Source: JAUSIF01 sp040901465 (GTDB lineage Bacteria; Pseudomonadota; Alphaproteobacteria; Rhizobiales; Xanthobacteraceae). Taken from it: 64,000 nt of DNA. The position numbers were made by a program, and so were the translations under genes. Shown here one piece after another: positions 53,177 to 61,822 of the stretch (within the stretch, counting starts at the first letter, position 1; every line of letters starts with the position of its first letter). Below the pieces are notes generated by a model. It was not told where the DNA came from. It saw only the letters and a program-made list of their open reading frames with translations, and searched no databases. Location: NCBI GenBank assembly GCA_040901465.1, contig JBBDYN010000002.1:62001-126000 (forward strand), written 5' to 3'.

Positions 53177-54685
53177 ATGGAGCTGATCTCTCATCTGTCG
53201 ATCGGGTTCGAGCAGGCGCTCTCGATACAGAACCTCCTGTACTGCTTCATCGGCGTTCTCATCGGCACGCTGGTCGGCGTGCTGCCCGGCCTCGGCCCGG
53301 TCGCCACGATCGCGATGCTCCTGCCGATCACGTTCACGCTGCCGCCGACCGCGGCCTTGATCATGCTGGCCGGCATCTATTACGGCGCGCAGTACGGCGG
53401 CTCGACCACGGCGATCCTGCTGAACCTGCCTGGTGAAGCGAGCTCTGTCGTCACCGCCATCGACGGGCACCAGCTCGCGCGCCAGGGCAAGGCGGGGCTC
53501 GCGCTGTTTACCGCTGCAGTCGGGTCGTTCTTCGCCGGAACCGTGGCGACGTTCCTCATCGCCGGCTTCGCTCCGCCGCTTGCCGAGGTTGCGCTCAAGT
53601 TTGGCGCACCGGAGTACTTCTCGCTCATGGTGCTGGGGCTTGCTGCCTCGGTCGCGCTCGCGCACGGATCGCTGCTCAAGGCGATCGCGATGGTGGTGCT
53701 CGGCCTCTTGCTGAGCACCGTCGGGCAAGACCTCTATACGGGCGCGCCGCGCTTCACGTACGGGATGATCCAGCTTTCGGACGGCGTGGACTTCGTGGCC
53801 GTCGCCATGGGCATATTCGGCATCGGCGAGATCATCCGGAACCTCGAAAACGAGGCTACCCGCAGGGCCGTCACCTCGCGCGTCCGCGATCTCATTCCGA
53901 GCGCACTGGAAGTTCGGGCGATCGTGGCGCCGATCCTGCGCGGAACTGCGCTGGGCTGCGCTCTTGGCATCCTCCCGGGAGGCGGCGCCGTGCTCGGGTC
54001 GTTTGCCGCGTACTCGGTGGAAAGGCGCATTTCAAAGCAGCCCGAACGATTCGGCCGCGGCGCGATCGAGGGCGTCGCGGCGCCCGAGTCCGCGAACAAC
54101 GCCGGTGCGCAGACGTCGTTCATTCCGATGTTGACGCTCGGCGTGCCGTCGAATCCGGTCATGGCGCTGATGGTTGGCGCCTTGCTCATCCACGGAATCG
54201 TGCCCGGTCCGAACCTGCTCGGCGAACGTCCGCAGTTCTTCTGGGGCGTGATCGCGTCGATGTGGGTCGGCAACGCGATGCTGCTCATTCTCAATCTTCC
54301 GCTAATCGCGATCTGGGTGCGGTTGATGACGATCCCGTATCGCGTGCTGTATCCCTGCATCGTCGCCGTGTGCTGCATCGGCGTGTACAGCCTGAACAAC
54401 AACCCGTTCGATGTCTTCGTCATGGCGGCTTTCGGCGTCCTCGGCTATGTCCTCATCAAGCTCGATTGCGAACCGGCGCCGCTGCTGCTCGGGTTCGTGA
54501 TCGGCCGCCTCATTGAAGAATATTTGCGCCGTGCCATGCTCCTGTCACGCGGCGATCCGTTCGTGTTCGTGAATTTTCACGAGCGGCCGATCAGCGCAGC
54601 GCTCATGGTCATCGCGATTGCGGCTCTCGTCGTCGTGTGCATTCCCGCCATCGGCAGGAAGCGCGGGGAAGCCTTTCGCCAATAG
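53177..54685 (+). CDS. tctA: Tripartite tricarboxylate transporter large permease TctA
   Basis: 502 residues, about 12 TM helices. Strong TctA landmarks: GVLPGLGPVATIAMLLPITF, GIYYGAQYGGSTTAILLNLP, GEASSVVTAIDGHQLARQG, ILPGGGAVLGSFAAYSVE and GVAAPESANNAGAQTSFIPM. Starts 9 nt after tctB. Uses an ion gradient to import the TctC-bound substrate. Confidence 0.95.
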   Translation: MELISHLSIGFEQALSIQNLLYCFIGVLIGTLVGVLPGLGPVATIAMLLPITFTLPPTAALIMLAGIYYGAQYGGSTTAILLNLPGEASSVVTAIDGHQLARQGKAGLALFTAAVGSFFAGTVATFLIAGFAPPLAEVALKFGAPEYFSLMVLGLAASVALAHGSLLKAIAMVVLGLLLSTVGQDLYTGAPRFTYGMIQLSDGVDFVAVAMGIFGIGEIIRNLENEATRRAVTSRVRDLIPSALEVRAIVAPILRGTALGCALGILPGGGAVLGSFAAYSVERRISKQPERFGRGAIEGVAAPESANNAGAQTSFIPMLTLGVPSNPVMALMVGALLIHGIVPGPNLLGERPQFFWGVIASMWVGNAMLLILNLPLIAIWVRLMTIPYRVLYPCIVAVCCIGVYSLNNNPFDVFVMAAFGVLGYVLIKLDCEPAPLLLGFVIGRLIEEYLRRAMLLSRGDPFVFVNFHERPISAALMVIAIAALVVVCIPAIGRKRGEAFRQ

Positions 54686-54754
54686 CGTGGTGCCGCTACG
54701 CGCCCCGCGTGCGCGACGGCGCACCGGTCGCTTCGCGGCGCCGGGCCGCCGCCG

Positions 54755-55621
54755 CTATGGACCGCGCTCGGCCGGCTGGGCTTCCCGCGCCATGCGGGTG
54801 GGCGCATCGGTGGCGTCGTAGCGCTGATGGATGCTGGTCAGGTCGGTGCTGATGCGGGCCGCGGCCTCCTTGAGACCGCTGAGATAGATTTCAGCGAACC
54901 GGGCGGAGCCGAGAAACTCCCTTGGCCAGAGGATCACGAGGGCGCCGACGGCGATCCCATTGTGGAGAACTGCGCGGGCGATCGCATTGAGTTTGTTGGC
55001 CATCGCGGTTTCCCCGCGATATTGGCTCACGCGAACGGCGTAGCCCAACGCTCGGATGTGCCGCAGCGTCGCCAGCAGGTCGCGCTTGGACATGCCGAGG
55101 CGCGCCAGACCCCGCGCCGAGTCGTCGCCGACTTCGTCGACGAGCGCGAGCACCGCGGCGTCAGCCCACGTGGAGAGCACGGCAAGCCCGCCGGCCGACG
55201 CGAACACGGACACCTCGAGATCGATCTGGCGCTCGTATTGGAAGTAGGGACTGAGCGGCCTCGTCGATTCGATGACGCGGCTGCAGTTGCGCTCGAACAT
55301 GTGCAGATCGCACGCCCAGCCCACGCTGCGCGTGAGCTCGATCATGTGCGGCACGGCGCAGTCGACCAGCCATCCCTCGCGCGGGGCGATTTCGGCGTTG
55401 TCCTGCAGCGGCAGCGAGATATTGGCGCGGTAGCGCTGATCGCTGAGGCTGCGGCGGACGATTTTTCGCCGGATCAACGTGCCGAGCAGGCGGCGGATCG
55501 TCGACTTGGGCAGGCCGGTGTGGGCGTGGATATCCCGCAGGCTGCTCGCGCCGTGCACCGACAGGCTGTTCAGAATGTCCAGCCCGCGGTCGAGCGAACG
55601 GTTTTCAGTCGAGCGCCCCAT
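54755..55621 (-). CDS. IclR family transcriptional regulator
   Basis: 288 residues: MGRSTENRSLDRGLDILNSL, winged helix ASSLRDIHAHTGLPKSTIRR, C-terminal effector domain (VDCAVPHMIELTRSVGWACD, FASAGGLAVLSTWADAAV). Convergent with tctA and divergent from TRAP operon 3. A double-palindrome element lies just upstream of the start and is also found before tctC, so this protein likely controls tctCBA, TRAP operon 3 and itself. A start nine bases upstream (ATG at 55630) is possible. Confidence 0.9.
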   Translation of the reverse strand: MGRSTENRSLDRGLDILNSLSVHGASSLRDIHAHTGLPKSTIRRLLGTLIRRKIVRRSLSDQRYRANISLPLQDNAEIAPREGWLVDCAVPHMIELTRSVGWACDLHMFERNCSRVIESTRPLSPYFQYERQIDLEVSVFASAGGLAVLSTWADAAVLALVDEVGDDSARGLARLGMSKRDLLATLRHIRALGYAVRVSQYRGETAMANKLNAIARAVLHNGIAVGALVILWPREFLGSARFAEIYLSGLKEAAARISTDLTSIHQRYDATDAPTRMAREAQPAERGP

Positions 55622-55631
55622 GCCGGTCATC

Positions 55632-55669
55632 GTGCCGCAGAGCGGCACGCGACGCAAATCCCGTTGCGT
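55632..55669. promoter_or_regulatory. Double-palindrome element between iclR and TRAP operon 3
   Basis: GTGCCGCAGAGCGGCAC (55632-55648), then ACGCAA (55652-55657) and TTGCGT (55664-55669) around ATCCCG, a second perfect inverted repeat. The composite matches the element before tctC almost exactly (the second repeat there is imperfect). Its position directly before the iclR start fits autoregulation and divergent control of dctP. Confidence 0.75.
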
Positions 55670-55783
55670 GCCTCGGGCCGGAAGGCACCCAATGAAGGAC
55701 GGCCCGACATACCTCCGGGCCCGACATCGACACGGTTCGCCGGCCTCCGCGGGGGCGGAAAGGCCGAGCCAGGGAGGAAAGCC

Positions 55784-56818
55784 ATGGTCATTCGCATGAT
55801 CCGCATCACCGCCGCCGCCGCGCTAACCGCCGGCGTCTTCGTCGGCACGGCCGACGCCCAGACCAAGATCGTCTTCAATTCCTTCGCGCCGCCGACCTTC
55901 GTCATCAACCAGGGCATGATCGATGCCTGGGCGAAGAAAGTCCAAAGCGTCACCGAGGGGCGCGTCGTCGTGGAGATTCCGGCCACCAGTCTCGCGCCGC
56001 CGCAACAGCAATGGGAGATGGTGACGCAGGGCGTCGCCGACGGCACCTACATCTTCAACGCGTTCGCCCAGAAGCGGCTCTTGCTGCCGCAAGTCGCACA
56101 TCTCCCGTTTGTCACGCCGAACGCCACGGCGCAGGGGATTGCGCTCTGGCGCACCTACAAGAAGTTTTTCGAAATAGCGAACGAATACGAAGGCGTTGTC
56201 TTTCTCGGCTACTTCAGCGCGCCGGCAGGCCACCTATGGAGCATGGATAGAGACAAGCCGGTTGTCACGGTCAGCGATCTGAAGAACATCAAGACTTGGT
56301 CGCTTCCCGGAGATCAGGCTCGAGCGCTCGAGAAAATCGGCGCGGTAGTCGTCTCGGGGCCGGCCGTTCGTTCCTACGAAATCATCTCCAAGGGCATCGT
56401 GAACGCCTATGGCAGCCATAGCTACGACTCAGCCTATTCCTTCAACGTCGCACAGTACGCGACGTCGGTAACTGAGATTCCGGGCGGCATGGGCGCTGCG
56501 TCATTCTCCGTCTTTATGAACAAGGACAAGTGGAACAGCATCCCCAAGCGTGACCAGGACCTCATTATGAGTGTATCGGGCGAGGAACTGGCCAAGTACG
56601 GAAAGGTCTGGGATGACCGCGAACGCGCAGCGCGGGAAAAAATGAGACAGGAAGGCAAGGTCAAGATGACTCTCGCCTCCGACGCACTCATGGGCGATCT
56701 CAGGAAGGCGTGGTCGTTCCTCGAAGACGAATGGGTCGCCAACGCTGAGAGTCGCAAGGTCGACGGTCGCGCAGCGCTCAGGTATCTCCTCGATCAGATC
56801 AAGGAACTAGCGCGTTAA
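55784..56818 (+). CDS. dctP: TRAP transporter DctP-type solute-binding protein (operon 3)
   Basis: 344-residue receptor with a Sec leader (MVIRMIRITAAAALTAGVFV, cut near ADAQT). DctP-family landmarks: FNSFAPPTFVINQGMIDAWA, SDLKNIKTWSLPGDQARALE, GAVVVSGPAVRSYEIISKGI. RBS AGGGAGG. The frame is open back to 54827 but that is antisense to iclR and rejected. Followed by dctQ after 10 nt. Confidence 0.92.
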   Translation: MVIRMIRITAAAALTAGVFVGTADAQTKIVFNSFAPPTFVINQGMIDAWAKKVQSVTEGRVVVEIPATSLAPPQQQWEMVTQGVADGTYIFNAFAQKRLLLPQVAHLPFVTPNATAQGIALWRTYKKFFEIANEYEGVVFLGYFSAPAGHLWSMDRDKPVVTVSDLKNIKTWSLPGDQARALEKIGAVVVSGPAVRSYEIISKGIVNAYGSHSYDSAYSFNVAQYATSVTEIPGGMGAASFSVFMNKDKWNSIPKRDQDLIMSVSGEELAKYGKVWDDRERAAREKMRQEGKVKMTLASDALMGDLRKAWSFLEDEWVANAESRKVDGRAALRYLLDQIKELAR

Positions 56819-56828
56819 CCGTGCAGGA

Positions 56829-57386
56829 ATGAGCAATCGGTCGGGGCTGGAAGACACGCGTCGGGAGTTCAACGTCGCAGGCTGGACGCGTGGGGCGCTG
56901 ACGGCGCTCGTCGCGCTGGTGATGTTCGCGATGATGATGCTGACGACTGTCGACGTGGCCGGTCGCGCCCTCGGCAGGCCGATTAGGGGCAGCTTCGAGA
57001 TCGTCACCTTCATGCTGGCGATTTTGATCTTCTGTTCGATTCCGCTGATCACGTGGGACGAGAAGCACATCAAAGTGAATCTGTTCGACCGTTGGATTCC
57101 GGCGTCGATCCTGCGGGCATTGAATGTGCTTTGGGTGATGATCATGACGGTCGTCATGGCCGGCATCACCTACCGCATGTGGATACAAGCGAAGTTGATG
57201 GCGGAGGGGCAACACATTACCGGCGCCCTTGAGTGGCCGATTGCGCCGGTAGTCTACTTCATGACCCTCATGTGCGGCCTCACCACCATCATTCTAGGTT
57301 TCTTGATCTGGCAAAAGCTCGTCCAACGTACCGAGCCGGTAGCAAGCACGCAGGAAATCAGCGCCGAGAATGCCGGAGTCGACTAG
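56829..57386 (+). CDS. dctQ: TRAP transporter small permease DctQ (operon 3)
   Basis: 185 residues with four TM helices: TTVDVAGRALGRPIRGSFEI, ITWDEKHIKVNLFDRWIPAS. Its TAG overlaps the GTG of dctM by one base (TAGTG). Closer in the IKVNLFD region to DctQ of operon 1 (IKVDLFA) than operon 2. Confidence 0.9.
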   Translation: MSNRSGLEDTRREFNVAGWTRGALTALVALVMFAMMMLTTVDVAGRALGRPIRGSFEIVTFMLAILIFCSIPLITWDEKHIKVNLFDRWIPASILRALNVLWVMIMTVVMAGITYRMWIQAKLMAEGQHITGALEWPIAPVVYFMTLMCGLTTIILGFLIWQKLVQRTEPVASTQEISAENAGVD

Positions 57387-58678
57387 TGGAAATTTCGCTC
57401 GTCGCCTTGGCGATCTTGCTGTTGCTCGCCTTCCTTGGTCTGCCACTGGGCTTCGCGATGATTTTGGTCGGCGCCGCCGGCTTTGCGATGATCCGCGGCG
57501 TCACGGGTGCCTTGGCCATGAGCACCCAACAGATCGTCGATCTTTCGATGAATTTCGATTTTACCGTGTTGCCCCTGTTCATTCTCATGGGCGCGTTCGT
57601 CCATCGTGCCAATCTCTCGCAAGAGCTCTACGACGCCGCCAATAGCTGGCTCGGCCACCGACGCGGCGGCCTTGCCAGGGCAACGGTAGTCGCGTGCGGC
57701 GGTTTTGCGACGATCTCGGGAAGTTCGCTGGCCACCGCGGCGACGATGACAAAAGTGGCGATGCCGCCCATGCGTCATTACGGTTATGACGACCGACTGG
57801 CGACGGGGACGATCGCCGCCGGTGGCACGCTCGGCATCCTGATCCCTCCAAGCGTGCCCATGGTCATCTACGGAATTCTGACCGAGACCGACATCGGCAA
57901 GCTGTTCATCGCCGGCATTCTTCCAGGCGTTGTGATGATACTGCTCTATAATGCGAGCATCACCGCCGCCACTTTGTACAGGCCCGAGTGGGGCCCAAGG
58001 GCGCCGCGGATTCCCCTGCGTGAGCGCTGGCCTTACCTGGCGAAGGTATGGGGTGTGGTCGCGTTGTTCGTTCTCGTCATCGGCGGCATCTATGGCGGCA
58101 TCTTCACGCCGACGGAGGCCGCCAGTATTGGCGCATTTGGCGCCTTGATATTCGTCTTGTGGCGGCGACGGCTCACGTGGCACTCGTTCATCGAATCGCT
58201 CGTGGAGGCAGGACGGACGACAGGCATCATTTTTGCCGTCGGATTCGGCGCCCTGATTTTCTCCAACTTCGTCACCATCGCAGGGCTGCCGCGCGATCTC
58301 GTTCAGCTGATCAATGCGTCGCAGCTTTCATCCACTGGCGTCATCCTTCTGATTTGCCTCATCTATCTCGTTCTCGGCTGCCTCTTGGATTCGCTGGCGA
58401 TGATCCTGCTAACTGTCCCGGTCTTCTTTCCGATCATCGTTTCACTTGGTCTCGATCCGGTCTGGTTCGGCATCATCGTCATCATTGTCGTCGAGATCGG
58501 CCTGATCACGCCGCCCATTGGCCTCAACGTGTTTGTCGTGCATTCAATGGTCGATGGCGTAACGCTCGGCCGCGTATTTCAAGGCGTTACGCCGTTCTTT
58601 TTCGCAAGCCTCGTCGGACTCCTGCTAATCATTTTTATCCCATCGATTGCGCTCTTGCTTCCGAGCATGATGCGCTGA
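57386..58678 (+). CDS. dctM: TRAP transporter large permease DctM (operon 3)
   Basis: 430-residue permease from a GTG start (VEISLVALAILLLLAFLGLP). Landmarks: TISGSSLATAATMTKVAMPP, GTLGILIPPSVPMVIYGILT, GIFTPTEAASIGAFGALIFV, GCLLDSLAMILLTVPVFFPI and GLITPPIGLNVFVVHSMVDG. The longer frame beginning in dctQ is rejected. A VOC-family gene follows about 90 nt later. Confidence 0.92.
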   Translation: MEISLVALAILLLLAFLGLPLGFAMILVGAAGFAMIRGVTGALAMSTQQIVDLSMNFDFTVLPLFILMGAFVHRANLSQELYDAANSWLGHRRGGLARATVVACGGFATISGSSLATAATMTKVAMPPMRHYGYDDRLATGTIAAGGTLGILIPPSVPMVIYGILTETDIGKLFIAGILPGVVMILLYNASITAATLYRPEWGPRAPRIPLRERWPYLAKVWGVVALFVLVIGGIYGGIFTPTEAASIGAFGALIFVLWRRRLTWHSFIESLVEAGRTTGIIFAVGFGALIFSNFVTIAGLPRDLVQLINASQLSSTGVILLICLIYLVLGCLLDSLAMILLTVPVFFPIIVSLGLDPVWFGIIVIIVVEIGLITPPIGLNVFVVHSMVDGVTLGRVFQGVTPFFFASLVGLLLIIFIPSIALLLPSMMR

Positions 58679-58767
58679 CGAGAAGTGCACTTGTCATGAA
58701 GTCCGGAACGCTCAGCACATGGATCAAGAAGTGGATGCGACGCCTGCTGCCGCGTCGAGGGCAAACG

Positions 58768-59313
58768 ATGAGCACAGCAATCGCGCCCATCATTACCGAT
58801 TTGGTCCAAGTCTGCGTGGTTGTGCGCGACCTCGATGCCACGATGAAAAGCTACGTTGAAGTCGCCGGTATCGGGCCCTGGGCGGTCTATGACTTTGGAC
58901 CGCCGGATGTCTCCAAGATCCTCGTGCGTGGAAAGCCCGCGACGTTTCGCGTAAGGCTCGCGCTTACCTGGACCAAGGACCGCATGTGGGAAATCATCCA
59001 ACCACTGGAAGGCCACTCGCCCTATCAGGAGTTTCTGGATGAACGCGGCGAGGGCATGCATCACACGCTCGTGCAACATGCCGGCCACAAGTTTGACGAG
59101 GTGGTGGGGCGCTTCCGCGCGCAGGGGTGCGCGCCGTTAATGACGTACGAATTCCGCGGGACTCGCATCGCAATTATCGACACGGTCAAGGAACTGAAGA
59201 TGTATGTCGAAGTGATCGAGCGACCTGCCGGCGCGCCGGTGCCGCCAAAACGTCCCCCGACGCCACCCGCCTATTGGTATCCAGCCGGACCGCCGCCGGA
59301 CCATAATTGGTGA
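58768..59313 (+). CDS. VOC family (glyoxalase/dioxygenase superfamily) protein
   Basis: 181 residues: TDLVQVCVVVRDLDATMKSY, GEGMHHTLVQHAGHKFDEVV, IAIIDTVKELKMYVEVIERP. The paired beta-alpha-beta-beta-beta modules of the VOC fold are clear, with candidate metal ligands in HHTL and the Glu-rich EVIE strand. The proline-rich tail (PAGAPVPPKRPPTPPAYW) is unusual. ATG with CGAGGG upstream. Probably in the TRAP operon 3 transcript; could be an epimerase, lyase or dioxygenase. Confidence 0.82.
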   Translation: MSTAIAPIITDLVQVCVVVRDLDATMKSYVEVAGIGPWAVYDFGPPDVSKILVRGKPATFRVRLALTWTKDRMWEIIQPLEGHSPYQEFLDERGEGMHHTLVQHAGHKFDEVVGRFRAQGCAPLMTYEFRGTRIAIIDTVKELKMYVEVIERPAGAPVPPKRPPTPPAYWYPAGPPPDHNW

Positions 59314-59428
59314 GCTAATTTTCAACCGAGTCGATCACGATGATCTCCCCGCATCGAGCTATCGCTTGCTCGTCGTGCTGCATCGAGCGCTACAATTCAG
59401 TCTGTCGCGTCTAATGGAGAGGCATGAA

Positions 59429-60268
59429 ATGCCGTCGACTAGCGGATCGCCGCGCCTGAAAGCGCCGCCGGGCACCTGCGACACCCACATGCATTTCTAC
59501 GATCAGCGCTATCCGCGCGCGCCGACCGCGAAGATTTTGCACGGCGACGCGCTGGTGCCCGAATATCAGGCGCTGCGCGAGCGCCTCGGCATCCAGCGCA
59601 CCGTGGTGGTCCAGCCCACCGCCTACGGCATCGACAATTCCTGCACGCTCGACGCCATGGCGGCGCTCGGGCCAAGCGCGCGCGGGGTCGCCGTGGTCGA
59701 TCAGACCGTCGCCGATCAGGAGCTCGAGCGCCTCACGAAGCTCGGCATCCGCGGCATCCGCTTCTTCATGTTGCCGGGCGGTGCGTTGCCCTGGGAAATT
59801 CTGGAGATGATGGCCGCGCGCGTCGGCGCCTTCGGCTGGCACGTGCAGCTGCAGCTCGACGGCCGCATGCTGCCCGACCGGGAATCGCTCCTGCAGCGGC
59901 TGCCGGGCACGCTCGTGATCGACCACGTGGGAAAATTTCTCGAGCCCGTGCCGGTCGATGATCCTGCCTTCGCCGTGCTGAAGCGGCTCGTCGAGAACGG
60001 CCGTACCTGGGTCAAGCTCTCTGCGCCCTATGAAGTGTCGAAATCCGGCCCGCCGAACTATGACGACGTCGGCGCGCTCGCCAAAGTTCTCGTCAAACTC
60101 GCGCCCGAGCGCATGGTCTGGGCCACGAACTGGCCGCATCCCATGAAGCACGGCGCCGAGAAGCCCGACGACGCGACGCTCCTCGACATGCTGCTCGATT
60201 GGGCGCCCGACGACGCCGCGCGCAAGAAAATCCTGGTCGACAATCCAGCCAGACTCTACGGCTACTGA
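59429..60268 (+). CDS. Amidohydrolase, 2-pyrone-4,6-dicarboxylate lactonase (LigI)-like
   Basis: 279-residue TIM-barrel metal hydrolase: PGTCDTHMHFYDQRYP (HxH), WHVQLQLDGR, LVIDHVGKF, VKLSAPYEVS and VWATNWPHPMKH. This short LigI-type barrel hydrolyses 2-pyrone-4,6-dicarboxylate or related lactones in protocatechuate/gallate meta-cleavage. Function by family resemblance only. RBS GGAGAGG fits the ATG at 59429 better than an earlier ATG. Followed by an HpcH/HpaI aldolase 10 nt later. Confidence 0.85.
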   Translation: MPSTSGSPRLKAPPGTCDTHMHFYDQRYPRAPTAKILHGDALVPEYQALRERLGIQRTVVVQPTAYGIDNSCTLDAMAALGPSARGVAVVDQTVADQELERLTKLGIRGIRFFMLPGGALPWEILEMMAARVGAFGWHVQLQLDGRMLPDRESLLQRLPGTLVIDHVGKFLEPVPVDDPAFAVLKRLVENGRTWVKLSAPYEVSKSGPPNYDDVGALAKVLVKLAPERMVWATNWPHPMKHGAEKPDDATLLDMLLDWAPDDAARKKILVDNPARLYGY

Positions 60269-60278
60269 CGGAAAGAAA

Positions 60279-61043
60279 ATGGAGAACCCGAAGAACCGCT
60301 TCAAGCAGGCGATCCGCGCGGGCAAGCGGCAGATCGGATTGTGGGGCAGCATCCCGTCTCACTACACCGCCGAAGTGATCGCCGGCGCCGGCTTCGACTG
60401 GTTCCTCATCGACACCGAGCATACGCCCGCCGACATCGAGAACGTGCTGCGCCAGTTGCAGGCCGTTGCCGCCTATCCGACGACGCCGATCGTGCGCGTG
60501 CCCTGGAACGATATGGTCACGATCAAGCGCTATCTCGACCTCGGCGTGCAGACGATTTTGATCCCGCAGGTCACGACGGTCGCGGAAGCGAGGAACGCCG
60601 TCGCCTACGCGCGCTATCCGGCGGCCGGCCTGCGCGGCGCGGCGGGCTCCACGCGCGCGACGCGCTATGGCCGCATCAAGAATTATTTCACGAAGGCGGA
60701 CGAGGAGATCTGCGTGCTCGTGCAACTGGAGTCGGGCGAGGCGCTCAAGAATCTCGAAGCGATCGCGGCGCTCGACGGCATCGACGGCATTTTCATCGGC
60801 CCCGCCGACCTACACGCATCGCTCGGCTATCTCGGCGAGCTCTCCCACGAGCAGGTGATGCCCGTGATCGACGACGCCATCACACGCATCGTCAAAGTCG
60901 GCAAGGCGGCCGGCATCCTCACGGCCTCGGAGGACCATGCCCGCCGCTGGCTGAAGCTCGGTGCACTGTTCGTGGCGGTGGGGTCCGATGTCGGCCTCCT
61001 CGCCCGCTCGGCCGACGCGCTCGCCGCTAAATTCAAGACCTGA
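60279..61043 (+). CDS. HpcH/HpaI aldolase/citrate lyase family protein
   Basis: 254 residues: GFDWFLIDTEHTPADIENVL, PTTPIVRVPWNDMVTIKRYL, GVQTILIPQVTTVAEARNAV, CVLVQLESGEALKN and IDGIFIGPADLHASLGYLGE. These carry the metal ligands Glu and Asp of class II pyruvate aldolases such as HpaI. Expected to split a 4-hydroxy-2-oxoacid into pyruvate (or oxaloacetate) and an aldehyde. Operon with the LigI-like hydrolase suggests ring-cleavage product breakdown. Confidence 0.9.
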   Translation: MENPKNRFKQAIRAGKRQIGLWGSIPSHYTAEVIAGAGFDWFLIDTEHTPADIENVLRQLQAVAAYPTTPIVRVPWNDMVTIKRYLDLGVQTILIPQVTTVAEARNAVAYARYPAAGLRGAAGSTRATRYGRIKNYFTKADEEICVLVQLESGEALKNLEAIAALDGIDGIFIGPADLHASLGYLGELSHEQVMPVIDDAITRIVKVGKAAGILTASEDHARRWLKLGALFVAVGSDVGLLARSADALAAKFKT

Positions 61044-61086
61044 CCGCGGCTTTCCTTCCGACGCCCGAGCCGGTTAGGCTTCGGGC

Positions 61087-61773
61087 ATGGCTCAAGCTCC
61101 GCTCACCGGCGTCAAGGCATGCGTCTTCGACGCCTATGGCACGCTGTTCGACTTTGCTTCCGCAGCCCGCAATTGCCGCGACGCGTTGGGCGACGACATC
61201 GACAAGGTCACGACGCTCTGGCGCGACAAGCAGTTGCAATATACTTGGTTGCGCGCAGTCCAAGGTTTGCACGCGGATTTTTGGCGGGTCACCGGCGACG
61301 CATTGGATTACACGCTGGAGACGCTTGCGCTCGACCAGCCGGGCCTGCGCGAGCGGCTGATGCAGCTCTATCTCGAGCTGGAAATCTTCCCGGAAGTGAC
61401 CGATGTCTTGCAGCGGCTGCGGCGCGCTGGCATGCGCACCGCGATCCTCTCCAATGGCTCGCCGAAAATGCTTGAAGCCCTCGTGAAGGCGTCGAAGCTC
61501 GACGCGCTGCTCGACGCGGTGCTCTCGGTGGAGGACGCAGGTGTCTACAAGCCGCATCGCAAGGTCTATCAGCTTGCCGTCAATCGCCTCGGCGTTTCCG
61601 CCGATGAGATCGCGTTTCAGTCGTCGAACGCCTGGGACGCCTATGCGGCGAAGGCGTTTGGAATGCAGGTGGTCTGGTGCAACCGCTACGGCCAGCGCCG
61701 CGAACGGCTGCCCGGCACGCCGGATCGCGAAATTAAGACCCTTTCCGAATTGCCGCCGCTTCTCGGCGTCTAG
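61087..61773 (+). CDS. Haloacid dehalogenase type II
   Basis: 228 residues of the HAD superfamily matching L-2-haloacid dehalogenases: catalytic D15 in VFDAYGTLFDF, SNGSPKMLEALV, Lys in VYKPHRKVYQLA and SSNAWDAYAAKAFGM carrying Ser/Asn/Asp. These residues are those kept in L-DEX-type enzymes, so (S)-2-haloacid hydrolysis is plausible, though many relatives are phosphatases. RBS is weak; probably in transcription unit with the aldolase. Confidence 0.85.
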   Translation: MAQAPLTGVKACVFDAYGTLFDFASAARNCRDALGDDIDKVTTLWRDKQLQYTWLRAVQGLHADFWRVTGDALDYTLETLALDQPGLRERLMQLYLELEIFPEVTDVLQRLRRAGMRTAILSNGSPKMLEALVKASKLDALLDAVLSVEDAGVYKPHRKVYQLAVNRLGVSADEIAFQSSNAWDAYAAKAFGMQVVWCNRYGQRRERLPGTPDREIKTLSELPPLLGV

Positions 61774-61818
61774 AGCATGATCCCTGAAAAGTGGAAACCT
61801 GTTTTCGGAAAGGAAAAG
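61772..61818. repeat. Hyphomicrobiales-type intergenic repeat (partial)
   Basis: AGAGCATGATCC, then TGAAAAGTGGAAACC, then TGTTTTCGGAAA. This matches half of a dispersed palindromic repeat I recall from Bradyrhizobium-like genomes; the second half (ending ATCATGCTC) is missing. It sits immediately after the HAD stop, between convergent genes. Confidence 0.7.
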
Positions 61819-61822
61819 TCTA

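Noticed and set aside
54827..55783. In-frame N-terminal extension of the TRAP operon 3 receptor
   Set aside because: Antisense to iclR; the true start has a strong RBS and begins a signal peptide.
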